This document shows positions 52,130 to 61,896 of a stretch of DNA of 64,000 nucleotides, piece by piece (position 1 is the stretch's first letter; each line of letters begins with the position of its first letter). Source of the stretch: Pedobacter schmidteae (GTDB lineage Bacteria; Bacteroidota; Bacteroidia; Sphingobacteriales; Sphingobacteriaceae); NCBI RefSeq assembly GCF_900564155.1, contig NZ_LS999839.1, positions 4,895,097-4,959,096 on the forward strand, read 5' to 3'. The notes beneath the pieces were generated by a model. The model saw only the letters and a program-made list of their open reading frames with translations. It ran no database searches and had not been told where the DNA came from. The position numbers were made by a program, and so were the translations under genes.

Positions 52130-53296
52130 TTACTTTCGTTTCGATTTTTCCCAAGCAGCACTTTGGTTCTTTCTTGCATACCGAAGCATGCCTGCAAGTA
52201 CTGCATAATTCATCACACAAAAATAATAAGGAATGAACAATATTTTTATCCTGATGTTTTTGCTTTCAAAATAGAAACCAATAAGGCTTAACAAATAAAA
52301 TATCGCCTGTAAAACAAACAGTCCCTGATAAAAAGCGATGCCGGTTTGCAGCGCAATTAATGCATTTAGTACAAACACCATGACCAATAAGAACGGTGTA
52401 ATTGTCCACCTTAAAACTCTGTGACTGATGTATTGAAAGGTAAATATAGGATAGTAGAAAGGGTTAGCAGCCTTCTTTAAACGCAGGATAGATTGGATCC
52501 CCCCCGCCGCAATCCGTATTTTACGTTTAAGTTCCTCCTTAACATCAGCAGACGCAGTTTCCATGGCGTAAGCATTAGGCTCATAAGCAATGATGTACCC
52601 CTTTTCTGCGATTCTCATCGCAATCATATGGTCATCAATGATGGTATCAGACTCAACGGGCTGATAAAGTGTTTTCCTGATGCTAAATAATTCACCTGCT
52701 GCACCAACATTGGAATAAAGTTCATAGTCCCATTTTTTCAGCAAGGATTCATACTTCCAGTAAAACCCTTCACCTGCCGAACTGGCATCAGCCAGCTCAT
52801 CGACAAGGATTCTTTTCTCCCCCGCCACTGCACCGACTTTAGGGTTCTGATAGTGCTTTACTAATTCTAATATTGCATCTTTATTGAGAAAAGTATTTGC
52901 ATCTGTAAATACAATAACATCGTTGTTAATTAACGGAATAGCTCTTTTTATAGCAGCCATTTTCCCTGCCCTTAAGTCCTGATGCAATAAAACAACATCA
53001 CTAAACTGCTTTACTTTCTCAGGAGTGCGGTCAACAGACCCATCCGTTACAAACATCACCTGAATTTTATCCTTCGGATAATTGAGTTCGAGTGAATTGA
53101 CTATTTTTTCAGTTATGATATCTTCTTCATTATAAGCTGCAACAAGCAGCGTTACCGAAGGCAGATCGGTATTGTTATCAAAATCAAAAGGCTTTGCCAA
53201 AAAGCGTTTAATCTTTACCAGAATAAATAACAGAAAACCATAACCAACAAAGGTATATATCACTAAAAAAAGACAAATCCAAAAAGCTGTAATCAT
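52130..53296 (-). CDS. GT2 glycosyltransferase with membrane segments
   Basis: A 388-residue polymer-type glycosyltransferase. One N-terminal membrane segment (about 3-27) and three near the C-terminus (about 290-370) bracket a cytosolic GT2 domain. The nucleotide motif VTLLVAAYNEEDI, the FVTDGSVDRT block and FTDANTFLNKDA are visible, and KRKIRIAAGGIQS resembles the QxxRW-type region. It follows the next GT2 gene by 8 bases and both are transcribed towards the NRPS locus. Confidence 0.88.
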   Translation of the reverse strand: MITAFWICLFLVIYTFVGYGFLLFILVKIKRFLAKPFDFDNNTDLPSVTLLVAAYNEEDIITEKIVNSLELNYPKDKIQVMFVTDGSVDRTPEKVKQFSDVVLLHQDLRAGKMAAIKRAIPLINNDVIVFTDANTFLNKDAILELVKHYQNPKVGAVAGEKRILVDELADASSAGEGFYWKYESLLKKWDYELYSNVGAAGELFSIRKTLYQPVESDTIIDDHMIAMRIAEKGYIIAYEPNAYAMETASADVKEELKRKIRIAAGGIQSILRLKKAANPFYYPIFTFQYISHRVLRWTITPFLLVMVFVLNALIALQTGIAFYQGLFVLQAIFYLLSLIGFYFESKNIRIKILFIPYYFCVMNYAVLAGMLRYARKNQSAAWEKSKRK

Positions 53297-53304
53297 TGAA
53301 TCAT

Positions 53305-54213
53305 TTATATTTTAATCCCAAGTTTATTACTATTTACGGAATTCATAAAATTCCAGCCAATACCTTTAAAAACCCATCTGATCAAATCAGTCCGGCCTTT
53401 TAAAAAGTATATTACAATTTGTTTACTACAGGCTATAAACATATAGTAAACGCAAAAAAACAAGGTATTTAATAAGCCCGTATTCCTTCTGATAAAAAGA
53501 AGTCGGTTTCTGGTCATAAAATATGTTTTGATATAACTTTCCTTACCTACACTGATAGACTCTTTATGATATATCTTTGTTTTTCCAGTAAACCAAATTT
53601 TTTTGCCAGCCTTTTTAAACTTCTCGCACCAGTCTAACTCTTCATAATACAAAAAGAATTGTTCGGCCATCAAACCAACATTTTCCAGGTCTTTTCTTCG
53701 GCACATCATGGCAGCACCGTGGCAATAACCCGTTTCACGACTATCAAATGCATATTGTCCATTATCTTTTTCCATGTTCCCTATACCTCTATTTCTGCAG
53801 GTTAAATAGTTCATTTCTGTAAAACCAGCATACTGAATAATTTCAGGTTGTTCGAAATACAGAATGAGTGGAGAGAGAAGACCAATTTCCGGATGCGCTA
53901 CAAATTCGGCAATCAATGTTTCAATTAAATTTTCCGTAATTTCTGTATCATTATTCAACAACAGAAGATATTCGCCCCGAGCAACAGCAATACCCAAGTT
54001 ATTTCCTCCGGCAAATCCAAGATTCAAATCAGACCTGATATATTTGAGGTCAGGATAAATTTCTTTATAAGCTTTTTCATGATCTTCTTTACTCCCATTG
54101 TCAACCAAAATCACTTCTACCGTTTCAGCAGCAGTATTGGTTTTTACAGATTTAAGAAAATCAATAGTTACCTGAGCCTGATTAAAATTTACTGTAATAA
54201 TTGAAGTCTTCAT
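53305..54213 (-). CDS. GT2 glycosyltransferase (rhamnosyltransferase-like)
   Basis: A 302-residue soluble GT2 enzyme. It begins IITVNFNQAQVTIDFLKSVK, with NLGFAGGNNLGIA and LLLNNDTEI. The block FFLYYEELDWCEKFKKAGKK matches WcaA/RfbN-type enzymes. It lies first in a two-gene minus-strand unit. The donor sugar is unknown. Confidence 0.88.
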   Translation of the reverse strand: MKTSIITVNFNQAQVTIDFLKSVKTNTAAETVEVILVDNGSKEDHEKAYKEIYPDLKYIRSDLNLGFAGGNNLGIAVARGEYLLLLNNDTEITENLIETLIAEFVAHPEIGLLSPLILYFEQPEIIQYAGFTEMNYLTCRNRGIGNMEKDNGQYAFDSRETGYCHGAAMMCRRKDLENVGLMAEQFFLYYEELDWCEKFKKAGKKIWFTGKTKIYHKESISVGKESYIKTYFMTRNRLLFIRRNTGLLNTLFFCVYYMFIACSKQIVIYFLKGRTDLIRWVFKGIGWNFMNSVNSNKLGIKI

Positions 54214-54605
54214 TCGAAGTAAAAGTAATTCTTTTGATTGTAAAAGAGCAAGCTATTTTTATAATGTAGATTAAAATATAGCTGTATGTTGGATACTTAA
54301 AGCATCTACTATGCAAAAGCTTTATTTTTCCTAAAAAAATCGCAAAAGAATATTAAAAACGAATACCCTTCACGATAACGACATTAAATTGATTACGATA
54401 AAATATTTCTTTAACATAAAAGAAGAAGTAACCAATATTTTACCATTTTCAAAAAAGCTATCCTGCTATATATTATAATATAATTACTACTTTTGGAGCA
54501 CAGGGTATAATTATCTGCCGATTACATCATATAAATTTCAATACTCCGGATCCATACAAATTTGGATTGGGGAGAGTATTGCGAGGAATATATAAACTGA
54601 AAAAC
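54214..54605. other. Divergent intergenic region with one promoter box
   Basis: This 392-base gap separates the minus-strand GT2 pair from the plus-strand glycan operon. It is A+T-rich. TACTTTTG at 54488-54495 matches TAnnTTTG on the plus strand and lies 110 bases before ATG 54606. No gene or long repeat is seen. Confidence 0.5.
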
Positions 54606-55478
54606 ATGCGCATTGCTCATTTGATTTTGACTTATACAAACCCTAAACAAACCGAAAGGATGATTAGGAATATGATGCACGAAGACTTCGATTTTTATAT
54701 TCATGTAGATAAAAAGTATGATATTAATCCTCATTTGTTCTTAAAAACACTTCCTAATGTATACTTTATCAACAATAGGATAAATGTAAAATGGGCTGGT
54801 TTTAACACCGTTATTGCCACCTTTGAGTGTATCAAAGAGGTTGTGGCTACGGGAAAGAAATATGATTTCATTAATTTATTAAGTGGCCAGGACTACCCCC
54901 TTAAGCCCGCTCAACAACTACTCAGTTTTTTTAAAGAAAATGAGGGAAAAGAATTCATCAGTTATCGTGACATAAAAAATGACTGGAAAGAAGGCCTGAT
55001 CAGAATGGAACGTTATTTTCTTTCCAATCATAATTTTAAAGGTAAAAACCTGATTGAGAGAGCTATTAATTTTGCTATGCCGACAAGAAAAATTCCGCAT
55101 AATCTACATCCTTACGGAAAATCAATGTTTTGGATGTTAAGTCCGGAGGCTGCAATGCATGTAGTTGAAACGGTTGAAAGTGATAAAAAATTAATGCGAT
55201 TCTTTTCTCTTTGCTGGGGAAGTGACGAGTTTGTGTTTCAAACAATCTTAATGAATTCCAGTTATAAAGACAAGGTGGTAAATGACAATTACAGATATAT
55301 TGATTGGTCGCTTGGAGGAGCTAACCCCAAAATACTGGATGAAACCGATTTTGAACCTATTAAACAATCAAATAAGCTCTTTGCAAGAAAAATGGATAAA
55401 ATTAAAAGTTCGAAATTGATGGATTTAATTGATACAAATCTTTTGACAATCTTTGGCATACTATCATGGCACATATAA
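54606..55478 (+). CDS. Core-2/I-branching-type glycosyltransferase (GT14)
   Basis: A 290-residue glycosyltransferase of the beta-1,6-N-acetylglucosaminyltransferase family, which adds branches to glycans. It begins MRIAHLILTYTNPKQTERM; FDFYIHVDKK, INLLSGQDYPLKPA and CWGSDEFVFQT are typical. A longer frame from 54567 adds 13 residues with no match to the family fold. It overlaps the FdtA-like gene by 13 bases, so the two are probably translated together. Confidence 0.88.
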   Translation: MRIAHLILTYTNPKQTERMIRNMMHEDFDFYIHVDKKYDINPHLFLKTLPNVYFINNRINVKWAGFNTVIATFECIKEVVATGKKYDFINLLSGQDYPLKPAQQLLSFFKENEGKEFISYRDIKNDWKEGLIRMERYFLSNHNFKGKNLIERAINFAMPTRKIPHNLHPYGKSMFWMLSPEAAMHVVETVESDKKLMRFFSLCWGSDEFVFQTILMNSSYKDKVVNDNYRYIDWSLGGANPKILDETDFEPIKQSNKLFARKMDKIKSSKLMDLIDTNLLTIFGILSWHI

Positions 55479-55840
55479 TTAACCTCAAAACATTTAAAGA
55501 CACCAGAGGTGTGCTGACAGTATTGGATCAGGTTGTCGATTTTGACATAAAAAGGTTGTTTTATATTTATGCGGTTGACAATTCGGATCGCGGCGGTCAC
55601 CGACATCACAACACGCACCAGGCAGCAATATGCATTCAGGGTTCCTGTAAAATCACCAATAACAACGGCAAAAAAATAGACACTTTTGATTTAGATTCGC
55701 CTGAAAAGTGTTTAATTTTAGAACCTGAAGACTGGCATATAATGCATGATTTTTCAACTGATGCCATACTATTGGTATTGGCATCTACTGCATTTGACCC
55801 AAAAGACTATATATATGAGCCATATAGCAATCCCGTATGA
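55466..55840 (+). CDS. dTDP-sugar 3,4-ketoisomerase, FdtA/WxcM-like
   Basis: A small cupin enzyme of 124 residues that, by family, isomerises dTDP-4-keto-6-deoxyglucose to the 3-keto form. Blocks seen are FKDTRGVLTVLDQ, RGGHRHHNTHQAAICIQGSC and ILEPEDWHIMHDFS. The first His in GHRHH is the catalytic acid/base in FdtA and QdtA. It overlaps the aminotransferase gene by 26 bases. The RmlA and RmlB enzymes that make its substrate are not in the window. Confidence 0.88.
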   Translation: MAHIINLKTFKDTRGVLTVLDQVVDFDIKRLFYIYAVDNSDRGGHRHHNTHQAAICIQGSCKITNNNGKKIDTFDLDSPEKCLILEPEDWHIMHDFSTDAILLVLASTAFDPKDYIYEPYSNPV

Positions 55841-56912
55841 GAGTTTAAAAACGCTCAATAAACCTTTCGAAGCGGAATTGAAGCAAAAATTTGCTGACTT
55901 TTTGCAGAAAGGATGGTATATCATGGGTGAAGAGGTTTCCTTATTTGAAAAAGAATTTGGAGACTTTCATCAGGAAAACCATACGGTAGGTGTTGCGAAT
56001 GGATTAGATGCACTTATACTCTCACTAAAATGCTGTGATTTCAAGCCCGGTGATGAGATAATTGTTCCATCCAATACCTACATCGCGACCATTTTGGCTA
56101 TACTTCATTGTGGTTTAACCCCTGTTCTGGCAGAGCCTGACATTCGTACTTATAACATTGATGCCCGGGAAATAAAAAAAGTATTAACGAATCGTACTGT
56201 AGCTATTATGGTTGTTCATTTATATGGGCAATGCTGCGATATGGATGCCATTTGCGCTATTGTAAAAGAGCACAATTTAAAGCTTATAGAAGATTGTGCC
56301 CAGGCGCATGGTGCCACTTATAAAGGTAAAATGGCCGGTACCTTCGGTGATTTTGGAGCTTTTAGCTTTTACCCGACTAAAAATCTGGGGGCTTTGGGAG
56401 ATGCCGGTGCTGTGATCTGCAAATCTGAAAGTGACTATAAAAAACTCAGACAATTAAGAAATTATGGTTCTGAGCGAAAATATCATAACGGCATAGTGGG
56501 TTTTAATTCGAGGCTTGACGAAATACAGGCAGCATTTCTGAGGATTAAATTGCCTCATCTGAATGAAATAAACCAACACAAGAATAGACTGGCAGCAATT
56601 TACCATGAGGGTTTGAGTAATGATTTTGTGAAGCCGGTTATTCTTCCGGATTACTGGAACGTATATCATATATATAATATCAGGCATCCGGAACGCGACA
56701 GACTTAAAGCCTATTTACTTGATCACCATATTGGGACTGAGATTCACTACCCAATTTCTCCACATAAACAAAAAGCGATGAAGGCAATGAACCATTTGGA
56801 GTATCCGGTTTCTTCGGAAATACATAAAACCACACTAAGCCTTCCATGTTCTTTTGCGCATAAAACTGATGATATATATAAAGTTGTTGATGTTTTAAAT
56901 AGTTTTAAGTAA
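55815..56912 (+). CDS. DegT/DnrJ/EryC1-type sugar 3-aminotransferase, FdtB-like
   Basis: A PLP-dependent aminotransferase of 365 residues that would put the 3-amino group on the 3-keto sugar from the upstream gene. Landmarks are GVANGLDALILSLK, the LIEDCAQAHGATY stretch, and the PLP lysine in FYPTKNLGALGDAG. The start at ATG 55815 gives SHIAIPYESLKTLNKPF, the usual N-terminus of the family; the open frame from 55746 adds 23 unrelated residues. The product would be a dTDP-3-amino-3,6-dideoxyhexose (Fuc3N or Qui3N). An acetyltransferase for it is not evident. Confidence 0.93.
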   Translation: MSHIAIPYESLKTLNKPFEAELKQKFADFLQKGWYIMGEEVSLFEKEFGDFHQENHTVGVANGLDALILSLKCCDFKPGDEIIVPSNTYIATILAILHCGLTPVLAEPDIRTYNIDAREIKKVLTNRTVAIMVVHLYGQCCDMDAICAIVKEHNLKLIEDCAQAHGATYKGKMAGTFGDFGAFSFYPTKNLGALGDAGAVICKSESDYKKLRQLRNYGSERKYHNGIVGFNSRLDEIQAAFLRIKLPHLNEINQHKNRLAAIYHEGLSNDFVKPVILPDYWNVYHIYNIRHPERDRLKAYLLDHHIGTEIHYPISPHKQKAMKAMNHLEYPVSSEIHKTTLSLPCSFAHKTDDIYKVVDVLNSFK

Positions 56913-56920
56913 CACAAAGT

Positions 56921-57736
56921 ATGCATTACCTCATTAAAGAATTTTTTCCTCCGATTCTTCATACTTTAAGGTGGTATAGCTTTAAATATGGCTGGAAAGG
57001 AAATTACAAAACTTTTGAAGATGCGAAAGACTTATGTAGGGGTTATGATGAAAATCATATATTACAAAGGATAATTGACACTACCCAAAAAGTAAAGAAC
57101 GGAGAAGCAGTATATGAACGCGACGGAATTATATATGACAAGGTAAATATTAATCACCATTTGTTAAATGCGCTTTTACTTGTTTCAGCAAGAAACAACA
57201 ATACATTAACCATCGTCGACTTTGGCGGATCATTAGGAACTTCATACTACCAAAACATTTCATTTTTATCTCATTTAACCAATTTAAACTGGTGTATAAT
57301 AGAGCAGGAAAAATTTGTTGATGCCGGAAAGAAAGCCTTTGAAAACGAGCACATCAGATTTTATCATTCACTGGAAGACTGTTACGCCGTCCATTCCAGG
57401 ATAGATATGGTATTGATATCCAGTTCACTTCAGTATATGAGTAAACCTTATGAAGTACTAAAAAAAATCCAATCGTTCAAGATTCCTTATCTGATGCTCG
57501 ATCTGATAGGTTATAACGATAAAAATGAAGACAGAATTACCATTCAAAATGTCCCTCCCATTTTTTATGGAATTCCGGCGTCTTATCCTTGTACTTTTTT
57601 TGATCAGAGAAAACTTGAGTTGCTATTAGAGGAAAGCTATAAAAAAGTGTTCAGTTTTATCTCTGAACCTGAAAAATACTATATAGGTTTTAAACCCTTT
57701 GTTTACGAAGGGTCTTTTTGGAAAATTTGCGAGTAA
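56921..57736 (+). CDS. TIGR04325-type putative methyltransferase
   Basis: A 271-residue protein. VDFGGSLGTSYYQN is the nucleotide-binding motif of a SAM methyltransferase, and LISSSLQYMSKPYEVLKKI is the family block after it. Relatives are found in bacterial polysaccharide loci, where the methyl acceptor is unknown; methylation of the 3-amino sugar is possible. It starts 8 bases after the aminotransferase. Confidence 0.82.
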   Translation: MHYLIKEFFPPILHTLRWYSFKYGWKGNYKTFEDAKDLCRGYDENHILQRIIDTTQKVKNGEAVYERDGIIYDKVNINHHLLNALLLVSARNNNTLTIVDFGGSLGTSYYQNISFLSHLTNLNWCIIEQEKFVDAGKKAFENEHIRFYHSLEDCYAVHSRIDMVLISSSLQYMSKPYEVLKKIQSFKIPYLMLDLIGYNDKNEDRITIQNVPPIFYGIPASYPCTFFDQRKLELLLEESYKKVFSFISEPEKYYIGFKPFVYEGSFWKICE

Positions 57737-57830
57737 ACAACTTTATCATAAGTATAGATTTAATATTGCTTTGTTATATATTTACACTATACAATAAAAA
57801 ACTCACCCAGATGACTTGCTTACTCTTTTT

Positions 57831-59645
57831 ATGATTGGATCAATTGCGCAAAAATTTGAAAAGCTTAAGACTAATCTAAATGTAAAAAGAACAATTATTT
57901 TGGTATGGCATGGGGCAAAAGGATGGATGATCCTGTCTGTCATTATGATTCTTGCTGAAACGCTGCTGTTTTTGGGATCCATCTATGCTTTAAAAATACT
58001 TATAGATAAGGTTGCTCATGTCAACACCAATCTGAACTCTGAAAGCACTATCATTAAACATGTTGTTATTGCCGGTACACTTTCTGTTCTTTATTCCATT
58101 GCAAGAGCTGTTTCTACCTATCTAACCGAGGTACAAGCCACAAAAGTTTCGAATTTCATAGATGAGAAAATCCATCATACCGCTATCCAAATGGATTTAA
58201 GCCACTATGAAAGTCCTGATTATTATGATATTCTAAAAAGGGCTAAAGATGCCGGTTCCGACCGTCCCAACATTGTAATTACCACGATAATGGAAATTAC
58301 TAAAAATACCCTTAATCTTTTTGCAGTGGGCTCTCTATTTATTACCATAAACTGGTTTTTGTTGCCGTTGCTGATCGCTTTTGTACTTCCCACCTTATTT
58401 GTTCGCATATATTTTTCGAACAAACAAAATATCTGGCGTATAAAACATACTCCCTTGGAGCGCAAATCTTCTTACCTGAGTAATTTAATTACTTCCGACA
58501 CCTCAGCCAAAGAAATCAGAAGTTTTAATCTTGGTGATTATTTTAAAAACTTATACCAGTTAATCAGGATTGAAGTGATACAACAAAAACTGAACCTGAG
58601 TTATAAAAGAACTTTAAATGAGAGTATTACAGGAGCAATAGCTACAATTGGCTTTTTTACCTGTATAGGCTATATCGCAGTAGGTACTGTGAATGGCACA
58701 ACAAGCGTAGGTGATATTGCTTTGTTCCTCATTATATTTCCACAATCATTTTCGCTGATACAAAATATTTCTTCAGGAATTTCTGCATTGTATCAAAATA
58801 ACATATTTATTAACAGCATATTTGAGTTATTTGACTTGCGTCCGGCACAGGAAATTGCAAAAACAGAAATGCCAATACCAGAAAGTAAAGAACTTGACCT
58901 TGAACTAAAAGACGTGAGTTTCACTTATCCACATAGCTCAAAGCCTGCGTTAAGCCATATCAATTTAAAAATCCCTTCAGGCAAAATAATTGCTATCGTC
59001 GGTTTGAACGGGGCAGGTAAATCAACATTGATCAAGTTGCTTTGCCGACTATATGAACCTGATGAAGGCAGCTTAACATTAGGTGAAACAGATATTAGGG
59101 AATATGATATAGCGGACTATCGCAGACAAATCAGTGCTGTGTTTCAAGATTTTTCGAAATACAATGTATCGGCTGCCGACAATATCCGTTTTGGTGATAT
59201 CGAAAAAGAATATGATGAAGAAAAAATAATCAATGCATCGAAAAATGCCGGTGCCCACTCATTTGTTGAGAAATTTTCGAAAGGTTATGAAACCATGATG
59301 GGCCGACTATTTGAAGATGGACATGAAGTAAGTATTGGCCAATGGCAAAAATTGGCCATTGCCAGAGCTTTGTATAGCGAATCGAGATTTATAATTCTGG
59401 ATGAGGCAACCAGCGCATTGGATGCAATAGCTGAAAAAGAACTATTTGATTCATTTAGAAAACATATAGGAAATCGGGCCGGAATAATTATCAGTCACAG
59501 ACACTCCTCAATTAAACACGCCGATTATATATATGTGCTTTCTGGTGGACGAATTCTTCAGGAAGGTACAGATAAGCAATTACTTGCGATGAAGGGTGAT
59601 TATGCCAACCTTTTTAATGAAAATCAGTCAAATGATATACCATGA
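57831..59645 (+). CDS. ABC exporter, fused membrane and ATPase domains
   Basis: A half-transporter of 604 residues from ATG 57831. Six membrane segments fill about the first 320 residues. The ATPase domain has Walker A GLNGAGKST, the signature in the variant form VSIGQWQKLAIARAL (SIGQ instead of the common LSGGQ) and Walker B FIILDEATSALDA. It acts as a dimer. The frame also opens five codons earlier at a TTG, which is less likely. Its last four bases overlap the next gene (ATGA), so the toroid protein and the exporter are coupled. Confidence 0.9.
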   Translation: MIGSIAQKFEKLKTNLNVKRTIILVWHGAKGWMILSVIMILAETLLFLGSIYALKILIDKVAHVNTNLNSESTIIKHVVIAGTLSVLYSIARAVSTYLTEVQATKVSNFIDEKIHHTAIQMDLSHYESPDYYDILKRAKDAGSDRPNIVITTIMEITKNTLNLFAVGSLFITINWFLLPLLIAFVLPTLFVRIYFSNKQNIWRIKHTPLERKSSYLSNLITSDTSAKEIRSFNLGDYFKNLYQLIRIEVIQQKLNLSYKRTLNESITGAIATIGFFTCIGYIAVGTVNGTTSVGDIALFLIIFPQSFSLIQNISSGISALYQNNIFINSIFELFDLRPAQEIAKTEMPIPESKELDLELKDVSFTYPHSSKPALSHINLKIPSGKIIAIVGLNGAGKSTLIKLLCRLYEPDEGSLTLGETDIREYDIADYRRQISAVFQDFSKYNVSAADNIRFGDIEKEYDEEKIINASKNAGAHSFVEKFSKGYETMMGRLFEDGHEVSIGQWQKLAIARALYSESRFIILDEATSALDAIAEKELFDSFRKHIGNRAGIIISHRHSSIKHADYIYVLSGGRILQEGTDKQLLAMKGDYANLFNENQSNDIP

Positions 59646-60691
59646 GCAGTTTTGACATTGAAAATGCTATAAAAAAAGGTGTTTGGTTTCTTTATGACCA
59701 TCAATACCCTAATGGCGAATTTTGCTGCTACATTTGTGCGGATGATGAGATGAAAATGTGCGTTACGCACAGTAATGTGTTCCCTACATCATTAATAGCC
59801 AATTCTATTCTTCATTTAAGAGATATCCCTGAAGTTAATGAAATTCTGGACAAAGCAGCCGCTTTTCTTCAATATCAGGTGATGCGGGGTGGAGTTTGGA
59901 ACAATTTTACCATTTTAAATCCCCTCTTTCCTATTTGTCCGCCTGACGTTGACAACACGGTTTGTGCCGCCTGGGTGCTTCAAAAGTTGGGGAAGCATTA
60001 TCCTCCAAATAAGGATTTGATATTAGCGAACCGCAACAATGCGGGTTTATTTTATACGTGGTTTACGTTGAGAGCCAGATTTAACCCGGTCAAAGATTAT
60101 TGGTTACTTGGTTTGAGAGCATTTAAGCACCCTTTAAGTACTTTTTTGTTTTGGAAAAATACGGAAGCGACCAGATTTGATGTTGATGCCGTCGTAAATG
60201 CAAATGTGCTATTCTATTTAGGTCTGAGTGATGATACAAGACCTGTTGTAAACTACATGCTGGATATTATTGCGAAGGAAAAAGAAAGCGATTGCGATTT
60301 ATGGTATAGAAATCCCTTTACTATTTATTATTTTTTCTCGAGGAATTATAAAGCTGGAGTTTTTGAACTTAAGGAGGCTACAAAATTAATAATTGAGAGA
60401 GTTTTAAGGACCCTAAAATCCGATCATTCATTTGGGGAAAGTATACTGGATACTGCTTTGGGTATTATATCTTTGATTAATTGTGGCCATCAGTCTGAAT
60501 TAATTGAAAAGGCAATTGGCTACATGATAGATTGCCAAAACCGATCGGGTGGCTGGCCAAGGTGGGGTGTTTACTACGGAGGTCCAAAGAAACTTCAAAC
60601 CTATGGATCAGAAGAAATGACCACAGGCTTTTGTCTTGAAGCATTATCACTTTATCGATTACAATCAAAAGAACAAAATATTGAAAATTAA
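59642..60691 (+). CDS. Terpene-cyclase-like alpha-toroid protein
   Basis: A 349-residue all-helical protein with the squalene-hopene-cyclase/prenyltransferase toroid repeat. It has QNRSGGWP near the C-terminus, ESILDTALGIISLI before that, and an earlier block starting DVDNTVCAAWVLQ (102-114). That block resembles the class II cyclase DxDD site: D102 and D104 are kept, and the last D is replaced by N105. The length is about half that of a full class II cyclase. It may be a cyclase, a prenyl-binding partner, or a non-catalytic toroid. It is translationally coupled to the ABC exporter and upstream of a GT4 and a UbiA gene. Confidence 0.7.
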   Translation: MSSFDIENAIKKGVWFLYDHQYPNGEFCCYICADDEMKMCVTHSNVFPTSLIANSILHLRDIPEVNEILDKAAAFLQYQVMRGGVWNNFTILNPLFPICPPDVDNTVCAAWVLQKLGKHYPPNKDLILANRNNAGLFYTWFTLRARFNPVKDYWLLGLRAFKHPLSTFLFWKNTEATRFDVDAVVNANVLFYLGLSDDTRPVVNYMLDIIAKEKESDCDLWYRNPFTIYYFFSRNYKAGVFELKEATKLIIERVLRTLKSDHSFGESILDTALGIISLINCGHQSELIEKAIGYMIDCQNRSGGWPRWGVYYGGPKKLQTYGSEEMTTGFCLEALSLYRLQSKEQNIEN

Positions 60692-60717
60692 TTATCCGAA
60701 CTATTTTAAATATCAGA

Positions 60718-61887
60718 TTGGAAAAGACAAATCATAAAAATATTGCACTTGTTACCTTCTGTATGGATGATTGGGGCGGAAGTGAGGAACTATGGGCGCG
60801 ATGTATTCCCATGTTGAAAGAAGGAACAAGCCTTACGTTGTATAAAGCGCGGATCAACAGACAACATCCTGAATTTCTAAAACTTATTGAACAGCAGGTC
60901 AGATTGATAGAATTGGATCCTGAATTATCTTTAATAGACCGGATATTACGTAAAGCTAAACATATCATAAGGAGGATTGGTTTACGCCCATATCGGGACA
61001 ACTATAGTTTGTTTAAATTTCATAATGAATTAAAGAGGACTTCACCAGATCTGGTAATTATAGCTCAGGGAATTAATTTTGATGGGCTAGCCTATGCCTA
61101 TCGCTGTTATTTATTGAAGATCCCCTATGTCATCATCGCTCAAAAGGCTGTTGATTTTTATTGGCCCTATCCCACCGACAGGGATTACATGAAGGAAACC
61201 TTAATTAATGCACATAAATGCTATTTTGTTTCTCATCACAATAAACGACTTACAGAAGAGCAATTTGGGATCAGGTTAACTAATAGTGAAGTGGTTTTTA
61301 ACCCTATAAAAACGAAGCCACAGGTATTGCCATTCCCGGCAACAGATGAAGGTTATAAGCTTGCCTGTGTTGCCCGTTTATTTATTATCGACAAAGGTCA
61401 GGATATTCTACTACGGATATTAAACAGTGAAAAATGGAGAAATCGTCCTGTTTCGGTCTCCTTTATTGGCACAGGCATAGACGAACAGGGAATAAAAGAT
61501 ATGTCCAAGCTTTTAAAACTAACAAATGTTGAATTTGTGGGGTTTCACACGGATATCGAAAGTACATGGAAAAACTATCATGCGTTGATTTTGCCTTCGA
61601 GAAGTGAAGGGCTCCCCTTATCAATGATAGAGGCCATGTCGTTGGGGAGGACAGTTATTGTTACCAATGCTGGAGGAAATGCAGAAATCATAACCGACGG
61701 AATTAACGGCTTTATTGGGGATGCCACAGAAAAAGACTTTGAAGATACAATGGACCGTGCATGGGAGAAGAAGGACCAATGGCATAAAATAGGAAATGAA
61801 GCATGCTTACACATAAAAAATCATTTACCTTTATCACCGGAAACAGATTTTGCAATAAGTTTAAATAAATTACTTGGCACCTTATAA
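60718..61887 (+). CDS. GT4 glycosyltransferase
   Basis: A GT-B-fold retaining glycosyltransferase of 389 residues. The N-terminal domain begins NIALVTFCMDDWGGSEELW and the C-terminal domain has LACVARLFIIDKGQDI, then FVGFHTDIESTW, and LPSRSEGLPLSMIEAMSLG, which is the usual E-x7-E region. It has no ATG near the N-terminus; the start is TTG at 60718, because a later Met would cut into the first beta strand. The acceptor is unknown. Confidence 0.85.
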   Translation: MEKTNHKNIALVTFCMDDWGGSEELWARCIPMLKEGTSLTLYKARINRQHPEFLKLIEQQVRLIELDPELSLIDRILRKAKHIIRRIGLRPYRDNYSLFKFHNELKRTSPDLVIIAQGINFDGLAYAYRCYLLKIPYVIIAQKAVDFYWPYPTDRDYMKETLINAHKCYFVSHHNKRLTEEQFGIRLTNSEVVFNPIKTKPQVLPFPATDEGYKLACVARLFIIDKGQDILLRILNSEKWRNRPVSVSFIGTGIDEQGIKDMSKLLKLTNVEFVGFHTDIESTWKNYHALILPSRSEGLPLSMIEAMSLGRTVIVTNAGGNAEIITDGINGFIGDATEKDFEDTMDRAWEKKDQWHKIGNEACLHIKNHLPLSPETDFAISLNKLLGTL

Positions 61888-61896
61888 ATCAAATCG

